Below, one piece after another: positions 32,671 to 42,745 of a DNA stretch of 64,000 nt. The DNA comes from Schistocephalus solidus (taxonomy: Eukaryota; Platyhelminthes; Cestoda; Diphyllobothriidea; Diphyllobothriidae): positions 1-64,000 of the forward strand of contig WEDG01000373.1 of the NCBI GenBank assembly GCA_017591395.1, given 5' to 3'. The notes below the pieces were generated by a model, which was not told the DNA's origin, searched no databases, and was given only the letters and a program-made list of their open reading frames with translations. Position 1 is the first letter of the stretch; every line of letters begins with the position of its first letter. The translations under genes were made by a program, and so were the position numbers.

Positions 32671-33450
32671 ATGGCAGCCTGGAATGTTCGTTCACTTTTA
32701 GAAAATCCGAGAGCAACCGGTCGGAACAGATGACGGAGCTAGTCGTTCGGGAACTGGCCCGCTACAAGGTCAACATTGCTGCTCTCAGCGAGACCCGATT
32801 CTCTGAGCAAGGTCAGTTGGAGGTGGGTGCCGGCTACACCTTCTTCTGGAACTGCCGGCTAAAGGCAGAGCGATACGACGCTGGTGCCGCCGTTGCCATC
32901 CGGAACGATATCGTGGGATGTCTGTACTGTCTGCCGCAGTGTATCAATGATCACCTGATGAACCTCCGCCTACCTCTTCCGGGAGACAATTTCGCCACCA
33001 ACATCAGCGCCTAAGCTCCCTCAATGACGAGCACCGATGCGGCGAAGGACAAATTCTACAAGGAACTGCACGCCCTTTCTGGCAACTGTGTCGAAAGTGG
33101 ACAAATTAATTGTCCCTTGGTGACTTCAACGCCCGCGTCGGGACGGACCACGCTGCCTGGCAGGGAGTGCTGGATCCCCACGGTCTCGGTAGCTGTAACG
33201 ATAACGGCCTCCTTCTTCTGAGAACGTGTACGGTACACCGTCTCCTGTTGACCAACACCTTCTTCAGCCTTCTGACGCGGGAGAAGGCAACGTGGATGCT
33301 CCCTCGGTCGCGGAGCTGGCAGCTGCTGGACTATGTTCAAGTACGGAGGTGAGATCGACAGGACGTGCTGGTAGCCAAGGCAATCCGCGATGCCGATGGT
33401 TGGACGGATCACCGCCTCGTCTTCTCTAAGATTAGGCTTCGACTTCAACT
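32671..33450 (+). pseudogene. Endonuclease domain of LINE copy 3 with preserved start codon
   Basis: ATG at 32,671 begins 'MAAWNVRSLLENPRATGRNR', the expected N-terminus of the ORF, then meets TGA at 32,731 through a frameshift. The rest reads in another frame: '[20 protein letters not shown]' (catalytic Glu), '[17 protein letters not shown]', a further shift near 33,080-33,120, then '[14 protein letters not shown]' and 'GWTDHRLV'. A stop replaces the Tyr of 'SAYAPP' at about 33,012. The copy is inactive. Confidence 0.82.
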
Positions 33451-33479
33451 CCGATGATAGCCCCAATGTAAGCGACCGC

Positions 33480-35624
33480 CAGGTAAGTTAAATACTCTTT
33501 TGTTAAATTTGCCTGCTTACTGCTTTGATTTCAGCAACCAAATAAACCAGAAACTGGAGGCCCTGCATACTCTAGTTTATAACCCCACTGTGGAGACACG
33601 ATGGTGTCAACTGCGAATTGTCATCCAGTCCACCACCCTCGAAGTCCTCGGACGTGCACGCCGTTACCAACAGGACCGGCTGGACGACAATGACGATGAC
33701 ATCAGCAACTTACTCGCGGAGAAGAATGGACTACACAAAGCCTGCATGGACCTTCGGAATGACGCCACCAAAGCAGCCTTCTTCAGATAACGCCGCCTTG
33801 TACAGCAACGGCTGCGGGAGATGCAGGATGCCTGGATGGTCTGAAAGGCTGTGAAAATCCAAGGGTATGCCGATCGCAATGAAATGAAAAACCTCTTCAA
33901 AGCCATTAAGGCCATCTACGGCCCCTGTATCAAGGGTACCGAACTCCTGACGAAGAAAACACAAATTCTGAAGCACTGGGCCGAGTACTTCAGAAGTGGC
34001 CTTGGTTTCTCATCGGCCATCTCTGATGCTGCCATTGACCGACTCTCTCAAGTGGACACGAACAATGACCTGGATCTGCCGCCTTCCCTACCAGAAACCA
34101 TACGGGCCGTGCAACAGATTTCCAGCGGGAAAGCACCGGGATGCAACGCAATCCCATCGGAAGTCTACAAGCAATGCGGGCCACAGCTCTTGGTGGACCT
34201 CACAACACTCTTCCAGGAGATGTGGCACCAAGAAAAAGTTCCTCAGGATTTCAAAGACGTGACCCACATCCATGTCTACAAGCGGAAGGGGAACAGGCGA
34301 ATCTGTGATAACCACAGAGGCATTTCGTTGCTCAACATCGCCGGGAAGATCTTCGCCCGTATCCTTCTCAATCGTCTGAAAGGTCACCTAGAGCACGACT
34401 GCTCCCGGAAAGCCAATGTGGCTTCCGAAGACACCGCGGAACGACCAACATGATTTTCGCCACTACGAGAGGTGTCAGGAGATGCGAACCCAACTCTACA
34501 CTATCTTCGTGGATCTGACGGAAGCCTTTGACATGGTGGATCACGACAGACTGTGGAAAATCATGCAGAAATTCGGCTGTCCTGAGCGGTTCACGCACAT
34601 GGTGCATCAGCTGCACGATGGGATGATGGTGCGAGTCACTGACAACCGAACGGTATCCGAAGCATTCGCAGTGACCAACGGAGTGAAGCAGGGCTGCGTA
34701 CTGGCCCCCACCCTCTTCAGTCTCATGTTCTCGGCTATGCTGATGGACGCCTACAGTGATGAGCAGCCTGGTATCCGCATCGCCTACAGAACTGACGGGC
34801 ACCTTCTCAACAGTCGGCGTATGCAGGCTCCAACGCGCGTGTCTACGACTACAGTCCATGACTTGCTCTTCGCGGACGACTGCGCCCTTAACACCGTGAC
34901 GGAGGAGGACATGCAAAGGAGCATGGACCTCTTCGCCGAAGGCTGCGCCGATTTCCGATTAACAATAAGTACAGCCAAAACGGTTGTCATCAACCAGCCA
35001 CCACCCAGCGCGGAATACAATGCTCCTCGAATCAATGTCAACGGTGCTCAACTCAAAAACGTGGATACCTTCGCTTATCTAGGAAGCACGATATCGCGCA
35101 ACACGAGAATCGATGACGAGGTTGCCCAACGGATCTCCAAAACTAGTCAGGCCTTCGGCCGGCTGCAGGCCTCCGTGTGGAATCGCCACGGTATTCACCT
35201 GAACACCAAACGGAAGATGTACAAGGCCGTCGTCTTGACGACACTCCTTTACGGAGCGGAAACCTGGACCGTCTACTCGAACCAAGCCAGGAAGCTGAAT
35301 CACTTTCATCTCAGCTGCCTCCGCAGAATACTGAAGCTGAGATGGCAAGACAGGATCCCGGACACGGAAGTCCTGGAGCGGACCACTTGCCCCACTCAAG
35401 CCACCTCCGACTACCTGCCACCTGCTTCGTTCAACACCACCGCTGCCTCCAGTACCAGCGATGGAGACTCGGTACTAACCTGTCCTCATTGCGATCCCAA
35501 ATTCATCTCACACATCGGTCTGGCCGATCACTTGCGAATCCCGTGGGTTGAAATGTTGTCAACTGACAATAACACTCATACCTCGCAGCACGACCTCCGG
35601 CACTCTCACAACGGTGAGATGTGA
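33480..35624 (+). pseudogene. RT of LINE copy 3 fused to a foreign zinc-finger segment
   Basis: Open pieces are 33,500-33,790, 33,851-34,453 and 34,416-35,624 (402 residues). The last holds motif A '[17 protein letters not shown]' (34,507), motif B '[15 protein letters not shown]' in the intact form, and motif [12 protein letters not shown] (34,860-34,892). A small deletion near 34,455 removes 'AARQL'-type sequence and shifts frame. After 'TEVLERT' at about 35,383 the frame runs directly into '[19 protein letters not shown]' and a finger [20 protein letters not shown]. This skips about 80 residues of RT C-terminus and linker present in copy 2. Confidence 0.85.
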
Positions 35625-36785
35625 GCCATTCAACCCCTTGCTGTGGGAAATCCTAGTGCTTGTGTTTGGGTGCCAAGGCCTGTACGTAGTACTCGTAGAT
35701 GAAGTCACTAGCAGCTGCGCCCACTTTTGCATCAGACAATTGACCGGATCTGACGGTGGTCTGATTGTGTGGGTGGGGGACAGAGTGAGGTCGACAGCTC
35801 AGCGTATTTTCCTCACTATAAACAATAAACAATAAAATATCACGGTGCCCCTAAAGCTATGGCTTAGAAGGTTGCCAACTGACAGGAAAACTCGGACGGC
35901 GTGTTCAGTACAATGTGTGTTTTGTGTGAGTGGCTAACTGGCGAAATGAAAGTCAGGCTGCAATGGCTCACGCATCGGCCTGGTCGGTCACTTGCGAATC
36001 CATCGTACAGAGACTGGTGAACCAGTGCCTGGGGCTCCGACATACAGTCGCCGCGCCCGACACCACTGCCCTCACTGATTCCGCACATTTATACACCGCA
36101 TGGGCCTATTAGGACACATGCGCCTCCACGAAAACCTGCGGTAAACGACCGGAGGCTAAACCACATCAGCGCACACTATCTACACTAATAATAGACAAAA
36201 TCCTCACAATCATCATAATGTACCTGATAAAATCACGGTTTCGCAGAAACCGTGGCTTGGAAGGCTGCCAATCTGACGCTTACACCAGACCACGCCGTCG
36301 GCCCAGTGTATGTGCTGTGTGTGTCGAGTGGCTTACCAGTGGACTGGGAGTCAGACGGCGATGGCTCGTCCATATCCCCTGATTTAGTTAATCCTGGTGT
36401 GTGCGTTATGGTGGCCAGGTCATGCTGTGGCGCGCGAAGACGGGTACGCCGGCCCATCAGCCACTGCGCCCACTCCCACATCAGACACCTGACTGGCTCG
36501 GATGGTGGTCTGATTGTGGGGATGGAGGAGGGAGTGAGGTCGACGGCTCAGTGCATTTTCCTCATTATAAACAATCTGACGCGCTTGAAACTATCACTGT
36601 GCACTAAAAGCCGTGGCTTGGAAGGCTGCCAACTGACGGGAAAATTCGGACCGCGTGGTCAGCCCAATGTGTGTTTTGTGTGGAAAGGCTGACTGGCGGA
36701 CTGAGAGTCAGGCTGCAATGACTCCTTCTTAATGTGGCCTTTATGGCACTCCCACTCCGTGGGATCCGAGTCAGGTGTGGTGGTA
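35545..36785 (+). repeat. Shuffled 3'UTR modules and zinc-finger fragment of LINE copy 3
   Basis: Module parts occur at 35,545-35,840 and 35,840-35,965. They are interrupted by a finger fragment (35,966-36,145, 'ASAWSVTCESIVQRLVNQ' in one frame, a GHLRIH...GEPVPG finger in another). Modules then begin at 36,228 (TCACGGTTTCGCAGAAACCGTGG) and about 36,590 (CTATCACTGTGCACTAAAAGCCGTGG). The last is truncated at about 36,785. Confidence 0.75.
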
Positions 36786-37810
36786 CAAAACTGATTTATC
36801 AGAGGGTGACTGAACGAACCCGTGAACAGAATGTGGTACGCGACGCGGCACTGGGTAACAAATTTCGCAGGCTACCTGATCCAGCGTCATCTAAAACAGC
36901 ATACAGGCACACACACCCTAACGTAAAAGAAGCTGACGAAGAAACAAGTTCAGGTTTAACGGCACGAAGCCTCAATTTACACAGTTGACTGCAAAGCTGT
37001 CAAGATGATTGCAACAGTACAGTCAGTCCTCGATCAGACGAAAATGACGGAGAAGACGAAGAACCTTATCAGACACTTAATATCACTCCTAATTATGGCC
37101 GCATGAAATACTCCCCAAGGTCAAACGGGGCGCAAAAATGGAAAACAAGGCGGACAAAGACATAGTCCTTGTGCGCGCGGACAAGGGGTGTTCTATTGTC
37201 GTGCTGTACAGCACTGACTTCTCTCAGAAGAGCGAAAACATACAGGAGGAACGTCAGTTTTATATTCCATGCGATACCGATCCCACTGACACGAGAAATG
37301 CATGCAACGCTATTGGCATTGGAAAACTCGGATGAAATAATGCCGACTGACCGACAAATGGCGAATGCCCAAGACAAGGCCTTGGCCCGTTTCTATCGCC
37401 TCCCCAAGGTGCACAAAGTGGGCGCTCCTCTCCGACTCATCGTATCGCTCAAAGGCACTCCAACGTGTAGAATGACAAAGTGGCTGTTTCTGCGTCTCAA
37501 TTTGCTGACCACGGATTCGGACACGATGGTCTCTTCGTTAACATAATTCTTAAAGATAGTTCAAGAACTCAGTGTTCTGCTAAATGAGGTCATGTTCTCT
37601 TTAGCTGTCACGTCCCTCTTTACTTATATCCCCCACAATCTGATGGCCGAGGCTGCTGACTACTCTTACAAAGCAAAAACTATGAAGCGGAGAATCACCT
37701 CAGACATATCGAATTGCTATAGCTCCTAACCTTTTACCTCAGGACGTTCTTCACGTTGTGCGGAACAATGTATGAGCAGTTGAAAGGGACATCTTCATCG
37801 AAAGAGATAA
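36786..37810 (+). pseudogene. Penelope-like element RT N-terminal remnant
   Basis: The plus-strand frames give successive PLE blocks: 'DCKAVKMIATVQSVLDQTKM' followed by 'KNLIRHLIS' (about 36,985-37,080), 'DIVLVRADKGCSIVVLYSTD' (37,138 frame), and 'ALARFYRLPKVHKVGAPLR' then 'IVSLKGTPT' (37,169 frame, about 37,377-37,465). The next blocks are 'LTTDSDTMVSS' and, frameshifted, 'VTSLFTYIP' (about 37,607-37,633). The LPKVHK and SLFTxIP strings are hallmarks of PLE reverse transcriptases. Several frameshifts and stops show it is dead. It contains a different part of the protein from the 7,840-8,860 remnant. Confidence 0.82.
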
Positions 37811-37817
37811 GGTGTTA

Positions 37818-37842
37818 ATTACTACTACTACTACTACTACTT

Positions 37843-37907
<65 letters not shown>

Positions 37908-37930
37908 GCTACTAATACTACTAATACTTT
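37818..37930 (+). repeat. (ACT)n microsatellite at the 3' end of LINE copy 5
   Basis: There are about 35 near-perfect ACT units, then ACTAATACTACTAATACTTTCG. It abuts the LINE 3' terminus on the minus strand (CGAACTGTCGAAAGTATTAG...), so it looks like a microsatellite tail of the element. Reading frames of poly-Thr or poly-Val through it are artefacts. Confidence 0.88.
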
Positions 37931-37934
37931 CGAC

Positions 37935-39342
37935 AGTTCGACCGTCGATTTCGACGAGGTCCACCGTATGCTCCACACCAGGTGGTGCAGGGACGGCGAC
38001 TTGCGCGTGAATTAGTTTTAAGTGATAGTAGCCTTGCGCTGCAGCTGCCGCACTCTATCCTCCTCCCCCACCTGAGCCCGGTGTCAAAACAGAGTCAAGA
38101 AGACCGGAGATGGGAGAGGGCGCAGGTGGCTGGCGCGGCCGGAGCCGCCCCTGGGCGTGCCACCACACCTGGCTCGGATCCCACGGAGTGAGAGTGCCAT
38201 AAAGGCCACATTAAGAAGGAGCCATTGCAACCTGACTCTCAGTCCGCCAGTCAGCCACTCCACACAAAACACACATTGGGCTGACCACGCGGTCCGAGTT
38301 ATCCCGTCAGTTGGCAACCTTCCAAGCCACGGCTTTTAGCGCACCGTGATAGTTTCAAGCGCGTCAGATTGTTTATAGTGAGGAATATGCACTGAGCTGT
38401 CGACCTCACTCTCTCCCCCACACCCACAGTCAGACTACTGTCCGAGCCGGTCAGTTGCCTGATGTGGGAGTGGGCGCATTGGCTGACGGATCGGCGTACC
38501 CGTCTTCGCGCGCCACAGCACGACCTGGCCCCCATAACGCACACACCAGGATTCACAAACTCAGGGGATATGGAGCAGCCATTGCCGTCTGACTCCCAGT
38601 CCACTGGTCAGCCACTCGACACACACAGCATATACACTGAGCCGACGGCGTGGTCTGGTGGAAGCGTCAGATTGGCAGACTTCCCAGCCACGGTTTCTAG
38701 GAAACCGTGATATACTCTGGTAAATGGTGATTGTGAGGGTTTAGTCGATGTATTGGTGTAGGTAGTGTGTGCTGATGTAGCTTAGCCTCCGGTGGTTTAC
38801 CGGAGGTTGTCGTGGAGGTGCATGTGTCCTAAGAGGCCCATGCGGTGTGTAAATGTGCGGGAGCAAGGTCAATGAAGGCGGGCGCGTCGAATATATGTCG
38901 GAGCCCCAGGCACTGGTTCATCAGCCTCCGTGCGATGGATTCGGACGGACGAGAACATAGTCCAGCAGATGCCAGCGCCGCGACCGAGGGTGCATCCACG
39001 TGGCCTTCTCCCGCGTCGGAAGGCGGAAGAAGGTGTTGGACAGCAGGAGACGGTGTTCCGCACACGTGCGCAGAAGAAGGAGGCCGTTAGCGTTGCAGCT
39101 ACCCAGACCGTGGGGACCCAGCACTCCCTGCCAGGCAGCGTGGTCCGTCCCGACGCGGGCATTGAAGTCACCAAGGACAATTAACTTGTCCTCTTTCGGC
39201 ACAGTCGCCAGCAAGGCGTGCAGGTCCTCGTAGAATTGGTCCTTCGCCGCATCAGAGCTCGTCATTGGGGGAGCGTAGGCGCTGATGATGGTGGCGAACT
39301 GGTCTCCCCGAAGAGGCAGGCGGAGGCTCATCAGGCGATCAT

Positions 39343-39345
<3 letters not shown>
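37935..39345 (-). mobile_element. LINE copy 5: internally deleted (endonuclease joined to zinc fingers)
   Basis: On the minus strand the endonuclease runs from 39,345 to about 38,945: open frame 39,331-38,921 with '[19 protein letters not shown]', '[19 protein letters not shown]' and 'LLDYVLVR'. It is then joined at about 38,944 to the last zinc-finger unit ('[17 protein letters not shown]'), followed by two 3'UTR modules and the 3' terminus at 37,940. The entire RT domain (about 2.9 kb relative to copy 2) is missing. The 5' end is cut at an (AT)n run. Confidence 0.85.

Positions 39346-39388
<43 letters not shown>
39344..39388. repeat. (AT)n microsatellite
   Basis: A pure AT run lies between the truncated endonuclease of LINE copy 5 and the 3' end of the minus-strand SINE. 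The SINE at 8,935-9,416 has the same kind of tail. Confidence 0.9.
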
Positions 39389-39391
<3 letters not shown>

Positions 39392-39645
39392 CCGTCGTCA
39401 ACCAGTCATAACTAACCCCGTGTGATGCACCACCCTAGGATCAAATCCGCGACCCGTTGATCAGAATTCCAACACACTAACCATTGAGCCACGGGCTCGT
39501 TGTCTTGCCGATTTAGATCGGGAATATTGACTTGCAGTCTTTGATGAACGCTCGCCGATTGCTAACGAAACTCATTCATTCATTCTGCCTCGGGGTTCAC
39601 TCTCGAGCCCCGCCAGCAGCCGCACGGCAGTGAGAATGGTGATAC
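39389..39645 (-). mobile_element. tRNA-headed SINE, minus strand
   Basis: From right to left it has the upstream module ('GGCGGGGCTCGAGAGTG' reversed at 39,590-39,606), then the tRNA-like head with A-box complement (CCATTGAGCCACGGGCTCG, 39,482-39,500) and B-box complement (GGATCAAATCC, about 39,438-39,448). The body fragment 'GACTGGTTGACGACGGCTAA' follows and breaks off at (AT)n. The CTGATGA core is mutated here. Confidence 0.7.
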
Positions 39646-40780
39646 CTCTCAGGTGACTGCGTATTTCAATCAGGAAATCCTGACCGGTTCGGTGGGAAAA
39701 CGATTTGAAGAGGACTTGGCTGCCACCTGCTCGGTAGTTCTGAGGGAGCGCAATAAATAGAATGGAGTAAAAGGCGCAGACGCATATACATAACATACCC
39801 TTATCTGGTTTTATTCCACCTGTCAGGGAGAATGTGGCTGCTGTGCACAGAAATGCTTCGCGGAACTACCAATAAGAGTTGGATGCTCGGCAGCGACGGT
39901 ACAAAGGTGTACACCATGTTAGTCGCCGCGTTTGCTCAGAAGTATCACTAAAATACTGTCGAGCGCCCTCCAGACAAACCTGGAGTGAATGCCTAAACGG
40001 AATGACACCCCACGATGAATACCGATTCGGATGCATGCTCTTTGATACCTGTAAACGTACTTCTAAATATACAGGTTCCAAGATACACCGTACTGGCAAC
40101 ACAGATACTACCTAAAATTCCAGACACATGATTCTCCGATATTCTGCCACTGCATCACACAGCTGTGTGAGGCTCGGCTCACCGGCGGGTCCCTTCAGTG
40201 GTCCACATGTGCTTTCTGGGGGTGGGGATGAAGTTCTAAATCGGTAAACTTCGACTGAAATCGATATGACCGTGTCTTCCCACCAGAGCCGAATAGATGG
40301 GTGGCCAGAGATCTGAGGTAAAAGGTGATACTATCACCTACACCCGAATTTGTGTTGTGTGTCAGCTGCACGGTCCACTCGATGGTTCACTCGCAAGGCA
40401 CGTTTACACTAGTGCAGCAGGTGAACCAGTGCTCACTTGAAGGCCCAAGTAGCTGTTATCGATTCAGTCCTGTAGTGCACATTTTTCGGTAGTGAAATTC
40501 CCCCGCTTCCCACAATTTAGCTGAAAGTACGGCTTGCGCCCACTACCTGTTGCAAGTTAATACGATAGCCCCCCTGTGCACCCTGTCAGTAAGTGAAAAT
40601 TGGCAAATCCGATAGCTTTTAGCAACCCGCAAACCCACCTGACAAGACGGAAAGTGACTACACAGCCGGAACAGTAACCACCCGGTGAGCAGAGATGTAA
40701 ATACAAAATATTAACCCCACCAACAAAAGAGCCTTCAGACCGATGAGACATAAACGGCTTGTAACTTGATCGATGTATGC
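39646..40780. other. Unassigned intergenic DNA
   Basis: No gene or family was recognised in any frame. Confidence 0.45.
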
Positions 40781-40784
40781 CCCT

Positions 40785-40997
40785 TCCTACGATAATGACT
40801 ATTCCTGATCGCAACTGACAGGACAAACAGCAAGTGGTTCCATGAAAGAACGTTGGAACTATTTAAAACTGATCAAAGAATCCGGACTCGTGTCCCAGTT
40901 CTGGCAGACCTGGGCTTGGTTTCGACTGGTTCAAAACGATGAATAAGTCAGAAACGGCTATCACGGTCTCCCTGATCTTTCTCAGTAACCCTTTTCT
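40785..40997 (+). mobile_element. Decayed SINE, plus strand
   Basis: 'CCTGATCGCAACTGACAGGA', 'GAAAGAACGTTGGAACTATT' (tRNA-like arm), 'ATAAGTCAGAAACGGCTATCAC' and 'CTCCCTGATCTTTCTCAGTAA' follow the SINE order. The CTGATGA core is gone. Confidence 0.5.
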
Positions 40998-41286
40998 ACC
41001 ATGTTGACGGTTAGAAATGGACTGGTTGGTGGGATTAGCTAGAGTTAAATTACAAATTCTGATATAACAGAGCGAGAGGTACGATGATCCCTCAGCTGGC
41101 AATAGTACTGGGGAAAAAAGCCAGCAAGTTCCACAAATCCATTCGTAAGGTCAAATATGACTTTGTCAACTTCATCCTTACCCTGATAGGATTTAAAATT
41201 AGGCTTAGAAAGGACGAAAGACAACATAGTGTAGCTTCCGACAACCATTCCCCTCCCCAAAAATCCAGGGACAAATAAAAAATGTT

Positions 41287-41292
41287 TTTATT
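41287..41292 (-). terminator. Candidate poly(A) signal of the host gene
   Basis: The minus strand reads AATAAA at 41,292-41,287, about 740 bp downstream of the stop codon of the host gene. The region between is a pyrimidine-rich 3'UTR candidate with no competing gene. No transcript evidence is available. Confidence 0.35.
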
Positions 41293-42029
41293 AGAGTGTT
41301 TAAATTACTAAAAAAAGACGTAAGAGCCCTTTTCGGAGGCGCGCGCGTGTAAACCTCTCAGTACGAACTTGATCGATACAGGGTGCAAAATGATAAGGCG
41401 CGATTGATTGAAGAGTTTTCAGCAAAAGGGAACTAGCATGAGTGCAAAAACGGCGATGGCTGAGGGACGATGAGGGGAAGAGGAGAAAGGAGGAGGAGGA
41501 GGAGAAGGAGGCGGCCGATAAGCAGGATGGATAGGCCGATATTTGCGCGATAACGTGCGAGTCCATGCCACTTCAAATGCACGAGCACGTGTCCCAGTAA
41601 TCGATATTCTTCATAGAGGGCACACTACACGTGTGTATGCGCGCGTACGGAAACGAGTTGCAGAGCACATGTCAGTGGAAAAAGAGGCCATCATGGGCGG
41701 CAGTGCAAGGGGGACAATCGATAATTCGCACGCCACCATGCCTCCCCCGCGAGAGCGAGTTGAACACTAAGTGTTATCATTGCTCAGGTCCGGCGCGAGT
41801 GCTGAAGAACAAAGCCAAGCAGGTAGGAGTGCAGACTGTGATGACAACTCAGTGCACACCAGGCAGAGTGTTACAAAAGGCAGCGAAGGGGTGAGAGAGT
41901 GAGGACTATGACACGCGCCATAACACGGACTTAAGGAGCCGATAGCAAACCGAAAGAGTGGAAAATTCACGGGAGGATGGAGGAGAAGAAACGAGGGAAG
42001 AAGATGAGTAGCGATGCGAGAGAGGTACT

Positions 42030-42191
42030 CTACAAGGAGTTGGTAGGGGCACCGTCAGTAGACGACTTTGACCGTGATGGGGATGGCGTAGTCGGATTTG
42101 AGTGACTACAGAACGGTGGTGAGAATGTTTTTTCACTCGGACAGGGTGACCTGGCTTCGGCAGTCGGCGACTGCAGTGGCTCTTCGTCAGC
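42030..42191 (-). CDS. Host gene terminal exon 'F' (162 nt)
   Basis: The acceptor is CTCCCCCAATTTAG|GCT with a strong pyrimidine tract, phase 0. It reads 'ADEEPLQSPTAEARSPCPSE', then Ser/Pro-rich text to 'TDGAPTNSL' and TAG. Confidence 0.7.
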   Translation of the reverse strand, partial: ADEEPLQSPTAEARSPCPSEKTFSPPFCSHSNPTTPSPSRSKSSTDGAPTNSL

Positions 42192-42707
42192 CTAAATTGG
42201 GGGAGGGAGGAGACGGAACCGTAAGACAAGCCTCACAAGTTAGACACACGCACATGACAATCAAAAATAAAAGAACATCAGGTTGATAAAAGAAAGCTTA
42301 TAAGAATGGCATCAGTAATCTCTGTCATTGTTATAAGCGTTACAACACAACAGAAAGTTACACCTGAAGAACGAGGTTAAGAGGTAATGTTTTTCAAGCC
42401 CAGATTAGTGGCAAAACCGTTTTGGTGGCAATACAACAGAAATTAATGTGCTAACTTGGAGTAAGTACTTCGGAAAAACCTTTTTAGGCGCGGTTCAAAA
42501 TATAATAAAGGCAAATGAACCGATACATAACTAGGTAACGCTTCGCAGGACGTCTTTCTGTGGCTCCAAGCAATTTTAAATTAAATAAATTAAATTACTC
42601 GTGGTGAGTTAAGAAGAGTTTTGATGAGAAATTAGAAGAACACAACCAAATGAGGTTAGAGAGACACCATCGGGAACTGGACTAAACAGGAGAGAGAGAG
42701 AGAGAGG

Positions 42708-42745
<38 letters not shown>

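Larger units (their letters stand above)
32130..36785 (+). mobile_element. LINE copy 3: mosaic element with intact 5' end
   Basis: The order is 5'UTR (32,130-32,670), endonuclease (32,671-33,450) and RT (33,480-35,390). The sequence then jumps into a different zinc-finger segment (35,391-35,540), a 3'UTR module (35,545-35,965), a second zinc-finger segment (35,966-36,145) and two more 3'UTR modules (36,225-36,785). It is cut off before the family 3' terminus, where PLE sequence begins. The repeated finger/UTR alternation is not seen in copy 2 and indicates rearrangement. Confidence 0.87.

Noticed and set aside
37751..37978. Poly-Val/poly-Thr reading frames
   Set aside because: These are translation of an (ACT)n microsatellite.
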